From Planctomycetota bacterium (lineage in GTDB: Bacteria > Planctomycetota > PLA2 > JAEUHO01), in the NCBI GenBank assembly GCA_030066775.1, contig JASJAY010000016.1, positions 1 through 62,456 on the forward strand: a DNA stretch of 62,456 nt, read 5' to 3'. Position numbers and translations under genes: made by a program. This document shows, in pieces, positions 24,250 to 33,244 of the stretch (position 1 is the stretch's first letter; every line of letters begins with the position of its first letter). The notes beneath the pieces were generated by a model. It made no database searches, was not told the origin of the DNA, and was given only the letters and a program-made list of their open reading frames with translations.

Positions 24250-24263
24250 GGCCTCCGGAGGCC
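24250..24263. repeat. 14-base perfect palindrome
   Basis: GGCCTCCGGAGGCC lies in the leader of the first lipoprotein gene, followed by a second small inverted repeat CCTCC/GGAGG. It may be an RNA hairpin or a protein-binding site. Confidence 0.5.
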
Positions 24264-24372
24264 TATTTCCTCCCGCTTCGGAGGGTCCGGGGGGAAACGT
24301 AGGACCGGTTTGAACTAACGAGGGTCGGGCGTGCGGCGCGAGGGTGCCGGCGGCTCGACCAAGGAGCGGTCA

Positions 24373-26625
24373 ATGCTTCGCAGACTGATCAAGGGTCCCG
24401 GCAGCATCGCGACGATCGCCAGCGTGATCATCCTTTCGAGCTTCATGACGTCCTGTGGCGGCGGTGGTACCGCGGCCAAGGACATGGTGCTCTTGGAGTT
24501 CCTGCTGGTCGACCGAGCGCAGGTGCCCGTCGCGCCGACCGGAACCGAGAACCTGCCGCGTAACGCGCAGATCCTGATGGTGTTCTCCGAGCTGGTGAAC
24601 CCGTTCTCGGTGAGCAACCAGACGATCCAGATCCGCTTCGGTGCCAACTTCCAGAGCGTTCCCGAAGGGTCGTTCTCGGTGACGGGCAACACGGTGCGGT
24701 TCGACCCGACGGTGACGTCGCAGGGCCAGCCGAACCCGTTCGGGTTCCAGCCCGTGACGCAGTACCTGGTGGACATCCCGAACTTCGAGGAGCAGCAGGA
24801 CGTGCTGCAGAACCTCGACTTCGATCCGAACCTCACGACGTTCTTCACCACGTTCACGACGTCGGACGGCTTCCTCCGGGAGCTGATTCCGCCGCAGATC
24901 GTGGGTGTCGGCTTCATCCCGGATCCGGATGCGCTCACCGGGAACATCCCGGCGAACGGCCTCTTCTATCTGGACTTCAACGAAGCCATGGACCCGGCCA
25001 CGTTCATCGCCGGCCCCTCTGCTTCCACGGTGATCGCGAACGGCGGGGCCATCCCGACGACGACCACCGTCGACATCCGCTACACGACGGCGCCGATCAA
25101 CGCGGGTGCCGGCCTGGTGATCACCGATCCCGGCCCGCCGCTGCTGGAGATCGGTGAGCCGGTCGCTGGCACGTTCTCGTTCGATGCCTCGGCGACGCGT
25201 TACTTCTTCCGGCCGACCTTCTCGTTCGGCAACCAGAAGTTCATCTTCACCGCGCAGGTCTTCCAGGGCCTCAAGGACCTCTCCGGCAACCTGCTCGTCA
25301 ACCCGGGCAGCTTCGGGCCCTTCACCTGCGACGGCACGGGCATCGACAACGGCAAGGTGATCTCCGAGGACTTCCTCACGCCGGCCGCGCAGGATCCGAC
25401 CACCTCGGACGCCGACTGGGGCGCCACCGAAGAGGGCATCCTGAAGGGCGTCGACATCACCAGCCGTGACGTCTACATCTTCAGCTACCAGTACGCCGAC
25501 GACTTCGGCACGAACACCGATTCGGGCCGCGGTCAGTACGCCGCCATCGTCGACCCGCTGACGGGCGCCGACCTGAACAACCTCGTCTCGGGCGTCAACC
25601 CGGCGACGAGCCTCGGCCGGCGTGCCATGTGGTCCTACGGCGATCTCGAGATCGGCCCGAGCGGCTCGGTCACCGCCGCCCAGTGGGGGCCGGACAGCAA
25701 CGCGACGTTCGCGGCGCAGTACGACAACGTGATCCTGCGGATGGGCTTCCAGAAGAACGACTCCATCTCGCTCGGCACGAGCTTCACGGGCAACTACGAG
25801 GGCTCGCCGGCGGTCGTCTACAACGGCGACTACTCGGTCACGCAGAACGCCAACGTGGGGAACACGCCGGGTCACCCGGTCACGAGCCACGTGGGCGGCT
25901 ACCCGACGAACCCGGGATGCAACCCGACCAATGGTGTCGGTGTCATCTTCCCGTGGAACGCGCCGCTCTACGACGCCAGCGGGTTCTTCCCCTGGCCTGA
26001 GCTGACGACGTTCTTCGAGTGGGACCAGGGCAGCCCCGGCGTCGAGAACGACAGCGTCTTCCTCTTCGACGCGAGCGTCACCGAGGGCGACAGCTTCCAG
26101 CAGATCCGCTCGTGGTTCGGCAGCACGTTCCCGTGCTCCGGCGTCCTGCTCGGCGGCATCCCGAACCGTCGTCTCTACGCGACGTACGAGGAGGCCTCGG
26201 CCAACCCGGAGACCAACTTCGGCGCCGGCATCCTCAACCCCGAGCCGACCGTCATGGACATGTGCTTCACGATCACGAAGCGCGTGAGCATCGGGCAGTC
26301 GTTCTTCTACACGGATCCGGGCAACCCGAACCAGACGCCGGGCGGCAGCACCTTCGGTGCGCTGACCGACTACCGTCCGGCCGAGGTCCTGCCCTCGATC
26401 CAGACCGGTGGCGCGCAGGTCGTGCTCGAGTTCCAGGGCGCGACCCTGGTCGAGGCCGACCGCCGGACCATCAACCAGGCGGCTCCGTTCACGGACTGGA
26501 CGCAGGACATCGACGAGCTCGACGGCCTCGCCAACATCCGTTGGCGCTGCTCGCTCATCTCGAACCTGATCAGCCTCGAAGTCGCGCGGGTCGCCCAGAT
26601 CCGCATCCCGATGACGCAGGACTAG
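24373..26625 (+). CDS. Large surface lipoprotein with bacterial Ig-like (SbsA-type) domains
   Basis: The 750-residue protein is exported. A signal peptide ends in the lipobox MTSC with C28, followed by GGGG. Ig-like domains of the SbsA/Big_5 kind are suggested at about 50-160 (NLPRNAQILMVFSELVNPFS) and 195-330 (IPANGLFYLDFNEAMDPATF). A beta-rich part rich in Asn, Thr, Gly and aromatics follows. The last 70 residues (VLEFQGAT, FTDW, DIDELDG, IRWR) match the end of the next gene. The start is the ATG after AAGGAG; an earlier in-frame GTG/ATG would precede an implausible signal peptide. Function unknown: envelope or extracellular structure, adhesion or sensing. Confidence 0.8.
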   Translation: MLRRLIKGPGSIATIASVIILSSFMTSCGGGGTAAKDMVLLEFLLVDRAQVPVAPTGTENLPRNAQILMVFSELVNPFSVSNQTIQIRFGANFQSVPEGSFSVTGNTVRFDPTVTSQGQPNPFGFQPVTQYLVDIPNFEEQQDVLQNLDFDPNLTTFFTTFTTSDGFLRELIPPQIVGVGFIPDPDALTGNIPANGLFYLDFNEAMDPATFIAGPSASTVIANGGAIPTTTTVDIRYTTAPINAGAGLVITDPGPPLLEIGEPVAGTFSFDASATRYFFRPTFSFGNQKFIFTAQVFQGLKDLSGNLLVNPGSFGPFTCDGTGIDNGKVISEDFLTPAAQDPTTSDADWGATEEGILKGVDITSRDVYIFSYQYADDFGTNTDSGRGQYAAIVDPLTGADLNNLVSGVNPATSLGRRAMWSYGDLEIGPSGSVTAAQWGPDSNATFAAQYDNVILRMGFQKNDSISLGTSFTGNYEGSPAVVYNGDYSVTQNANVGNTPGHPVTSHVGGYPTNPGCNPTNGVGVIFPWNAPLYDASGFFPWPELTTFFEWDQGSPGVENDSVFLFDASVTEGDSFQQIRSWFGSTFPCSGVLLGGIPNRRLYATYEEASANPETNFGAGILNPEPTVMDMCFTITKRVSIGQSFFYTDPGNPNQTPGGSTFGALTDYRPAEVLPSIQTGGAQVVLEFQGATLVEADRRTINQAAPFTDWTQDIDELDGLANIRWRCSLISNLISLEVARVAQIRIPMTQD

Positions 26626-26653
26626 GTCCAGGCACACCCACAACATCGCCGTG

Positions 26654-26733
26654 GTGCGAGGACTGCTCCTCGCACTGCGGCGGATTCGCTTCGGCGAATC
26701 CAACGCCGGTCGCGGGGCTCCCCCGCCCGCGAC
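26654..26733. terminator. Three tandem perfect hairpins between the two lipoprotein genes
   Basis: GTGCGAGG/CCTCGCAC (26654-26675), GGATTCGC/GCGAATCC around a TTCG tetraloop (26682-26701) and GTCGCGGG/CCCGCGAC (26709-26733) are each 8-base perfect stems with 6-7 bases between. They could end transcription or protect the upstream mRNA and set unequal expression of the two genes. Confidence 0.55.
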
Positions 26734-26805
26734 ATCGAGGCGAGCTCATCCCGGCGAGTCAGGGGGTCCCGCGGCTACGGGAAAGCGAAACCGGAGAACT
26801 CTCGA

Positions 26806-29800
26806 ATGCGACGTCCTCGACTGAATTGCGTTGCCGCCGTGCTGGTGGTGGTTGCGCTCTCGCTCTCGATGACCTCCTGCGGTGGTGGTGGCGGCAGCGG
26901 TGGTGGATCTGACCTCGTCCTGCTGGGCTTCAACCTGCCCAACCTGGCCGGGATCCCGCTCAACAACCCGCTGATCTTCACGTTCAGCGCGAACGTGAAC
27001 CCGCTCTCGATCACGCCGGACACGCTCCGTGTGGTCGGCGCCATCGGACCGTTCTTCGAAACGACGGTGGTCGACGGGAACCTCGTGGCGCTGAACCCCG
27101 ACATCCCGAACTTCGACGACTACTCGGATGCGGGCCTGGCCCCGGGCACGACCTACACGGTCAGCTTCCCGGTGTTCCCCGCGCCGAGCACGATCGAGAC
27201 GCCGGACGGCAAGCCGCTGCTCCTGGCCGACAACTTCACCTTCGTCACGCTCCCGGCACCGGTCTTCATCGAGCATCGCCGGCCGATCCAGCACGGCCTG
27301 CCCCCGAGCCTCGGTGGCCGCAGCGATGACGAGGGCTGCCTGCAGAACGCAGACAACGCGCTCTACACCCCGCCCGGCGTGGTCCAGACCGGCTCCGGTC
27401 CCGGCGCGACGCTGCTCTGCCTCATGAACGAGGGCGCGCCCCGCATCATCGAGGCCGCGTCCTCCCCGCGCCACGACCAGCGCGCCGTCGGCACGCCCTC
27501 CGCGGTGAGCCCCGGCCTGGTCGAGCTGCCGCCGATCACGATCCGCCTGAACGAGGCGCTCGATCCGCTCACGGTGACGCCCTACAACACGAGCACGCAG
27601 TTCCCCGTGAACATCCAGCTGCTCCGCGTCGCCCAGAAGGACGAGACGCCGCTCGTTCCCCCGGAGGAGATCCAGACCAACCAGCCGCTGATCGTCCAGT
27701 CGCTGGACTCGGTGGAGATCATCCTGGGTGCGGCCGGCGCCGTGCAGCAGGGCATCTACGCCGTCAACGTGACGCCGAACATCCGCGACCTGGCCCAGAA
27801 CCAGCTGCGGATCGACGACGATCCGAACGCTGCGGCCACCGGCTACGGTGCGTTCGACAGCAACATCGCGCTCCCGGGCTGGCGTCTCTACTTCCGCACG
27901 CTCGAGCTGCCCGCGACGGCGCTCGCCATCAACGAGACGTACGCGAACAACAACCGCGAGCACGGGAACCTCGGCAGCCTGGCCTCGGAGCCCGGCCTGT
28001 TCACGTTCACCTCGACGCCCGATCCGCTGGGCGGCGCGATCGACGATCCGCTGCTCGATCCCTTCCCGGGCGTCACGCTTCCGGCCCCGAACTCCTCGCT
28101 CGTCTTCAACGCGACGCAGTGCGGTCAGTCGACCTCGGCCAACTGGAACAACGGCGCGGGCACTGGGTACCGGATGCTCAACCTTCCGGGGCTGGCGGCC
28201 AACTCGGACGTCACCGGTGGTGCCGACCAGCTGAAGGCTGTCTGGAAGCCGTGGTGCGGCTCCGGTGAGGACATCGACATCGATACCCGCGTGCTCGGCA
28301 GCGTCTCGATCGACGTGACGAACACCGGCTCGGTCGACGGCGACGGCATCTACGAGGTCAACGAGATCTACATCGACGTCGGCGACACGGTTTCCGCCGC
28401 CGGCGACAAGCCGCTCGTCATCTTCTGCCGCGGCGACTGCACGATCCTCGGCACGATCGACCTGAGTGGCAGCGACGGCGGTCCGGGTCTCGACACGGAC
28501 GGCACGACGAACTACACGAACGTCGGCGCGATCTCGGCCGGCGGCGCTCCGGGCGCCGCGGGTCCCGGTGGCGGCGCCGGCGGTGCCGGCAGCAACCCCG
28601 TCTCCGGCGTCGGTGGCGGCGTCGGCTTCAACGGCCAGCTGCCCACGACCGTCCACGCGACCAACACGGATCTGTTCTCCGGCGTGAACATCGCCTCCGG
28701 CGGCGCCTTCGATTCCGTGGACAACACGGGTGGCGGCGGCGGCGGCTTCGCCAGCACCGGCGGCAACGGTGTGAACGCGGCCAACGACACCATCGTCACG
28801 GGCGGCGACCAGTTCGGCACGACGACCTTCAACAAGCCGGCGGCCGAGTTCCAGCCCGACCGCGGCTACCTGCCCTTCTCGAACGTGTCGGGCGGCATGG
28901 GTGGCTCCGGTGGCGGGGCCCGTGATGCCAACGCCAACACGACGGCCGAGAACGGCGACCACGGCGGTGGCGGCGGCGGCGGTGCCGGTGGCGGCATCTG
29001 GCTGATCGTCTGCGGCGACGTCACGATCGGCTCGACGGCCGTGATCAACTGCAGCGGCGGCGCCGGCGGCGACACGTTCGCGATCGCTGACCAGCTGATC
29101 AACCCCGGCGACGACAACGCGGTCGGCGGCGGCGACGACTTCGTCGAAGGCATCAGCGGGCTCGCTTCGCCCTCCGGTCAGGGTGGCCCTGGCGGTGGCG
29201 GCTCGGGTGGTAGCGTCTGCATCATCGGCCGCGGTTCGGTCGACGTCCAAGGCACGGCCACGATCGATGTCCGGGGCGGCGCCGGCGGCCAGTCGGGCAG
29301 CCTCAACCTCGTCGGCGGCACCGGCTCGGAGGGCCGCATCGTTTTCGCGACCTTCGGCTCTTCGGCGGCCAACCCGACTGTCTCGGGCACGGCGAACCTT
29401 TTCGGCGTCACGCCCACGACCACCACGCGCTGGAACCCGCCGCACGCCGACGTCGGCGGGCAGCACACCAGCGTCGGTCAGACGGACTGGATCGACCTGT
29501 TCACGCCGACGGCGGTGTTCAACCCGGGCGGCACGAACCTGCCTGCGGTCGTCACCAACTTCACCTTCCTCGAGGGGGCGCCGTTCAACCTGGTCAACGG
29601 GACGGACTTCGCCTCGGTGCTCGAGTTCCAGGGTGCTGACGACCTCAGCCCGCTGCCGGGCGGCGCCAGCCCGCCGACGCTCGCGCAGGGTCTGACGGAC
29701 TGGGAGACGGACATCACCCAGATCGACGGCAAGCGGTACATCCGCTGGCGCTTCCGCTTCTTCGTTGCGGATGGCTTCCCCGGCTTCGGCATCACGGGCG

Positions 29801-29847
29801 CGCCCATGCCCGCGATCCTCGACATCACGATCCCGTACACCAACTAG
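26806..29847 (+). CDS. Large glycine-rich surface lipoprotein
   Basis: The 1,013-residue protein has a signal peptide with the same MTSC lipobox as its neighbour (C25). An SbsA-like Ig domain comes next (about 35-145, IPLNNPLIFTFSANVNPLS), and another Ig-like segment lies near 230-340. From about 540 to 850 it turns strongly glycine rich, with runs such as GGGGGGAGGG and repeated GGxGG blocks between beta-strands (VTIGSTAVINCSGGAGG, VDVQGTATIDVRGGAGG). This fits a beta-helix or polymorphic-toxin-like passenger shape. The C-terminal EFQGA/TDW/IDG/IRWR module is shared with the upstream gene. A GGAG lies 9 bases before the ATG. Confidence 0.8.
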   Translation: MRRPRLNCVAAVLVVVALSLSMTSCGGGGGSGGGSDLVLLGFNLPNLAGIPLNNPLIFTFSANVNPLSITPDTLRVVGAIGPFFETTVVDGNLVALNPDIPNFDDYSDAGLAPGTTYTVSFPVFPAPSTIETPDGKPLLLADNFTFVTLPAPVFIEHRRPIQHGLPPSLGGRSDDEGCLQNADNALYTPPGVVQTGSGPGATLLCLMNEGAPRIIEAASSPRHDQRAVGTPSAVSPGLVELPPITIRLNEALDPLTVTPYNTSTQFPVNIQLLRVAQKDETPLVPPEEIQTNQPLIVQSLDSVEIILGAAGAVQQGIYAVNVTPNIRDLAQNQLRIDDDPNAAATGYGAFDSNIALPGWRLYFRTLELPATALAINETYANNNREHGNLGSLASEPGLFTFTSTPDPLGGAIDDPLLDPFPGVTLPAPNSSLVFNATQCGQSTSANWNNGAGTGYRMLNLPGLAANSDVTGGADQLKAVWKPWCGSGEDIDIDTRVLGSVSIDVTNTGSVDGDGIYEVNEIYIDVGDTVSAAGDKPLVIFCRGDCTILGTIDLSGSDGGPGLDTDGTTNYTNVGAISAGGAPGAAGPGGGAGGAGSNPVSGVGGGVGFNGQLPTTVHATNTDLFSGVNIASGGAFDSVDNTGGGGGGFASTGGNGVNAANDTIVTGGDQFGTTTFNKPAAEFQPDRGYLPFSNVSGGMGGSGGGARDANANTTAENGDHGGGGGGGAGGGIWLIVCGDVTIGSTAVINCSGGAGGDTFAIADQLINPGDDNAVGGGDDFVEGISGLASPSGQGGPGGGGSGGSVCIIGRGSVDVQGTATIDVRGGAGGQSGSLNLVGGTGSEGRIVFATFGSSAANPTVSGTANLFGVTPTTTTRWNPPHADVGGQHTSVGQTDWIDLFTPTAVFNPGGTNLPAVVTNFTFLEGAPFNLVNGTDFASVLEFQGADDLSPLPGGASPPTLAQGLTDWETDITQIDGKRYIRWRFRFFVADGFPGFGITGAPMPAILDITIPYTN

Positions 29848-29878
29848 GCACACCGGCGTACAGGCTCGCACCTGGATC

Positions 29879-29914
29879 GGAGCCTCGGGGACGGCGTCCC
29901 CGGGGCTCCGTTTG
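29879..29914 (+). terminator. Intrinsic terminator after the glycine-rich lipoprotein gene
   Basis: A 14-pair stem (GGAGCC, one U-G pair, CGGGGAC) has a 3-base loop and is followed by GTTTGT. This is the only hairpin in the window with a reasonable T-rich tail, and it cleanly separates the lipoprotein genes from the radical SAM operon. Confidence 0.8.
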
Positions 29915-29925
29915 TATCTACGCTC

Positions 29926-30972
29926 ATGCTGGTCCGTTCGAATCGTCGTCCGAGCTTCCTGGTGCGCTGGGTCGCGCGTGCGATCGCGCGTCTCTATCTG
30001 CGTCGTCCCGAGCTCGAGGACGTCATCGCGATCCGGTACCGGACGACCCGCGGTCTCGCGGTGGGCATCGGGAACGAGCTGGCGTACCGCTTTGGCTGGA
30101 GCCGGGTGCCGGGCCTGCTGAGCCTCAACCTCGAGCTGACCAACCACTGCAACCTCAAGTGCAGCTTCTGTCCGACGGGGAACGGCCTCATGCTCCGGCC
30201 GCGGGGGTTCATGGACCCGGACGCCTTCGAAGCCGCCCTGCGCGGCGCGGGGCCGCTCGAGTTCGTCCTGCTCTTCCAGTGGGGTGAGTCGCTGCTCCAT
30301 CCGCAGTTCGCCGAGCTGGCGCAGCGCGCCCGGGCGCACGGCGCGCGCACGCTCGTCACGACGAACGGCACGTTGCTCGATCGCCGTCGCGTGGATGCCC
30401 TGCTGGATGCGGGCTTGGATCGCGTGACCGTCTCCGTCGACGGCGACGCCGAGACCCATGAGGCGATCCGCGGTGTGCCGCTGCAGCGGACGTTGAAGGG
30501 CCTCGAGCTCCTGGTCGAGGAACGCGACCGGCGCGCCGTGCCCACGGCCATCGACGTCTCCATGGTGATCTCGCCCGAGACCGAGAGCGCGGCCGAGCAG
30601 TTTCGCGAGACGTACGAGGAGCAGGTCGATCGCGTTCAGCAGATCCCGCTGCTCACCAAGGGCACCCGCCGGACGCGTTGCCGCGAGCCCTGGCGTTCCG
30701 GCCCGGTCGTGCTCCAGGACGGCCGCGTCACCGTGTGCTGTGTGGATCACGACGGGGCGCTGTCGATCGGACACGTCGGGGACGCGCCCGTGCGCGACCT
30801 CTGGAACGGCCCCGCCATGCGCGCGTTCCGCCGGGCCCACGTCACCGGGCAGCTGCCGCCGATCTGCGCGAGCTGCACCGAGTACCCGACCGACGACGCG
30901 GCACCGCGCTTCTCCTCGGCCGACGAGGCCTCGACGGTGGCGCCGCACCGACAGAACGGGAACGGCGCGTGA
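29926..30972 (+). CDS. Radical SAM/SPASM-type enzyme 1
   Basis: The 348-residue enzyme has the [4Fe-4S] motif CNLKCSFC (C75, C79, C82), followed by the usual GESLLHP and TTNGTLL strands and VSVDG. The C-terminal cysteines in VTVCCVDHDG and PPICASC fit a SPASM-like auxiliary cluster. Proteins of this kind modify peptides, sugars or small molecules; the substrate is unknown and no precursor peptide is seen. First gene of a five-gene operon. Its TGA shares one base with the next ATG. A weak TATCTA lies 5 bases before the start. Confidence 0.85.
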   Translation: MLVRSNRRPSFLVRWVARAIARLYLRRPELEDVIAIRYRTTRGLAVGIGNELAYRFGWSRVPGLLSLNLELTNHCNLKCSFCPTGNGLMLRPRGFMDPDAFEAALRGAGPLEFVLLFQWGESLLHPQFAELAQRARAHGARTLVTTNGTLLDRRRVDALLDAGLDRVTVSVDGDAETHEAIRGVPLQRTLKGLELLVEERDRRAVPTAIDVSMVISPETESAAEQFRETYEEQVDRVQQIPLLTKGTRRTRCREPWRSGPVVLQDGRVTVCCVDHDGALSIGHVGDAPVRDLWNGPAMRAFRRAHVTGQLPPICASCTEYPTDDAAPRFSSADEASTVAPHRQNGNGA

Positions 30973-32084
30973 TGCGCCTCCGGCGCCAGTACTTGGACGT
31001 GCTGCGTGACCGCGCGCTCGATGCCGATGTGCGCACGTTGCTCGACACGGGCTGGCGCTGGCTCGGCACGGCCCTGGCCCCGCGGTCGGGGCGCAGCCTG
31101 GTCGGTCCCGCCTTGGGCACCCTGCTCGTGACCTACCGCTGCGACCTGCGCTGCGCCGTGTGCGATCTGCCCGCCCGCGCCGCGGCACGCCGCCGCGCCG
31201 GCGATCGCGAGCTCGACACCGACGAGATGAAGGCCGTGCTGCGCGACATGAAGGCCATCGGTACGGCGGGTGTCGGCGTCACCGGCGGCGAGCCGATGCT
31301 GCGCCGCGACGTCCTGGAGCTGCTGGCGTACGGTGCGCAGCTCGGCATGCACATGCACCTGAACACGGACGGCTTCCAGGTCGTGGAGCACGCCGACGCG
31401 ATTCGCAAGACCGGTGTGCGCTCCGTGAACGTCTCCCTGGACGGGCCCACGGCCGCCGTCCACGACGCCGCGCGCCGCAAGGCAGGTTCGTTCGACACCG
31501 TGCTCGGTGCGCTGGATGCCTTGCGCACGGCCCGCGGCGCGCGCCGCACGCCGCAGATCACGGCCGTGACGGTGCTGACCGCCTCCAACGTCGGGCAGGC
31601 GGGCGAGGTGGTCCGCGTCGCACGTGGAGCGGGGGCAGACCGCGTCGGCGTGATCCCCGTGCACGACTTCGGTCACGGCGCAACGGCGCCCGAGCCGGAG
31701 GCCGTCGCACGCGGGCTCGCGGACCTGAAGGCGCTCCACGCCGAAGGCTGGATCGACAACAGCACCGCGTATCTCGACCTGCTGCCGCGCGCGTTCCGCG
31801 GCGAGCCGTCGCCGCTCAAGTGTTACGCCCCGTGGGCCAGCGTGGTGGTCGACTGCTACGGCGACGTGTACCCGTGCTTCCCGCTCATGGAGAAGAAGGA
31901 GCCCGTCGGCCGCATCCCGCTGGCGCGTTTCTGGCGTTCGAAGGCGTATGCCGAGGCGCGCGCTCGCCTCGCGTCGTGTCAGGCGTGCCTGTGGAACTGC
32001 CACACCGAGCTGAACCTGGCGCTGCCGCAGCGCGGCGGGCGAAAGGGGTCGGCGCGCGTGCCGGCCGGTGGAGGCGCGGCGTGA
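30972..32084 (+). CDS. Radical SAM enzyme 2
   Basis: The 370 residues hold CDLRCAVC (C57, C61, C64), GGEPMLR (SAM-binding GGE motif), LNTDG and NVSLDGP. C-terminal cysteines follow (KCYAPWASVVVDCYGDVYPCFPL, then CQACLWNC), as in SPASM or twitch domains. An N-terminal helical region of about 45 residues precedes the barrel. It overlaps the preceding gene by one base and the next by four (GTGA), so expression is coupled. The substrate is unknown; placement with a glycosyltransferase suggests a sugar or lipid-linked intermediate. Confidence 0.85.
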   Translation: MRLRRQYLDVLRDRALDADVRTLLDTGWRWLGTALAPRSGRSLVGPALGTLLVTYRCDLRCAVCDLPARAAARRRAGDRELDTDEMKAVLRDMKAIGTAGVGVTGGEPMLRRDVLELLAYGAQLGMHMHLNTDGFQVVEHADAIRKTGVRSVNVSLDGPTAAVHDAARRKAGSFDTVLGALDALRTARGARRTPQITAVTVLTASNVGQAGEVVRVARGAGADRVGVIPVHDFGHGATAPEPEAVARGLADLKALHAEGWIDNSTAYLDLLPRAFRGEPSPLKCYAPWASVVVDCYGDVYPCFPLMEKKEPVGRIPLARFWRSKAYAEARARLASCQACLWNCHTELNLALPQRGGRKGSARVPAGGGAA

Positions 32085-33244
32085 AGCTGGGCTTCGCCAA
32101 GTTCCTCGATCGTGTTGGCGGCAGGCTGCTCGGTCACGTCGTCGGCGGTCTCGACGCGATGGGGGAGGCGTTCGGCGCCCCGCGTCCCGTGACCGACGTG
32201 ACGCACGTGCTGGTGCTCAAGTTCTGGGGTCTCGGCAACTGGGCGCTGCTGCGCCCGATCGTTCGCGACCTCCGAGCTGCACATCCGCGCGCCAAGTTCA
32301 CGATCGCGACCCTGGCATCCAACCGGCCGCTCGTCGAAGACCTCGCCGACGAGCTCTTGCTGGTCGATCCCTCGCGTGGGTTCACGATCGCCGCGGACCT
32401 CGCGCGCGCCGTGCGGCGCCTGCGGACGACGCGCCCTCAGCTGGCCATCGACTTCGAGCAGTTCGCGCGCACCGGCGCCCTGCTCGCGCGCATGGGCGGC
32501 GTTCCCCAACGCCTCGGCTTCCGCTCCAGGCAGCCTGGGCGGGACGGCCTCTACACCGTGACCGTGCCCTTCCGCAGGGACGTGCACGTCACGCGCTCGT
32601 TCCGCGATCTCGCGGAAGCCGCCGGCGTGCCCGCCGGCGCGTATCGCCCCGGCGGGCTCACGGCCGAGCCGGCCGCGATCGAACGGGTCGTGCGTGCGCA
32701 CGACCTGGGTGCGCGCGTCGTCGTGCTGCACCCCGGCAGCGGCGACAACTTCCCGGGCCGCCGCTGGTCCGCGGCGGGCTTTGCTGCCGTCGGCCGCGCC
32801 GCGGTCGAAGCCGGCCGCCGCGTGGCCGTGACCGGCGGTGCGGCGGAGGCCGAGCTCACCGCGCGTGTCGCTCGCGCCGTTGGGTCCGGGGCCGTCGACC
32901 TCGCCGGCCGGCTCGACCTCGATGAGCTCGTCGCCCTGCTCGCACACGCCGAGGTGCTCGCGAGCAACGACACGGGTCCCGTGCACCTCGCGTCGCAGCT
33001 CGGGACGCCGGTCCTCGCCTTCTTCGGGCCCAACACGCCGGTGCTCTACGGCCCGCTGTCTCCTGGCTCGCGTGCGTTCTACCGCGACCTGCCCTGCAGC
33101 CCGTGCCTCACGAACGCCAACTACCGCTCGAGTCGTTGCCGGATCCACACCTGCATGCTGACGATCCCGACGGGCGAGGCCGTCGAGGCCCTTCGCGGCC
33201 TGCTCCGTGGCGCGGACGTGCCGCTCTCCGGGTCTCGCGCATGA
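32081..33244 (+). CDS. Family 9 glycosyltransferase (heptosyltransferase-like)
   Basis: The GTG start shares GTGA with the upstream stop, with GGAGG nearby. The 387 residues have the two-Rossmann GT-B plan of WaaF/WaaC-type enzymes. The N-terminus is VLVLKFWGLGNWALLRPIVRDLR. A donor-site HPGSGDNFPGRRW lies at about 216-229 and the C-terminal signature SNDTGPVHLASQLGTPVLAFFGPNTP at about 303-328. Such enzymes add heptose or similar sugars to lipopolysaccharide or other surface glycans. Four cysteines near the end (CSPC, C..C) could bind a metal or form disulfides and are unusual. Confidence 0.88.
   Translation: MKLGFAKFLDRVGGRLLGHVVGGLDAMGEAFGAPRPVTDVTHVLVLKFWGLGNWALLRPIVRDLRAAHPRAKFTIATLASNRPLVEDLADELLLVDPSRGFTIAADLARAVRRLRTTRPQLAIDFEQFARTGALLARMGGVPQRLGFRSRQPGRDGLYTVTVPFRRDVHVTRSFRDLAEAAGVPAGAYRPGGLTAEPAAIERVVRAHDLGARVVVLHPGSGDNFPGRRWSAAGFAAVGRAAVEAGRRVAVTGGAAEAELTARVARAVGSGAVDLAGRLDLDELVALLAHAEVLASNDTGPVHLASQLGTPVLAFFGPNTPVLYGPLSPGSRAFYRDLPCSPCLTNANYRSSRCRIHTCMLTIPTGEAVEALRGLLRGADVPLSGSRA

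Larger units (their letters stand above)
23941..24372 (+). other. 432-base gap with hairpins and a candidate promoter
   Basis: No gene is supported here. Going left to right there are two perfect hairpins after coaX (24005-24018, GTGCG/CGCAC; 24020-24043, CGGGCGCG/CGCGCCCG). A relatively AT-richer stretch follows at 24060-24230. Next come a candidate promoter at 24196-24225 and a 14-base perfect palindrome GGCCTCCGGAGGCC (24250-24263). AAGGAG sits 6 bases before the lipoprotein ATG. The long leader of about 140 bases downstream of the promoter could carry regulation. Confidence 0.5.

Noticed and set aside
25167..25188. TGGCACG-type sigma-54 -24 element
   Set aside because: It falls inside the coding region of the first lipoprotein with no proper -12 element. 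No sigma-54 promoter was found in any gap, despite rpoN.
26746..31188. 1,480-residue open frame on the minus strand, and similar long antisense frames such as 15033-18128
   Set aside because: They run antisense to genes with clear domains. The composition is Arg/Ala/Val/Asp shadow text typical of the complementary strand of GC-rich coding DNA, with no motif.
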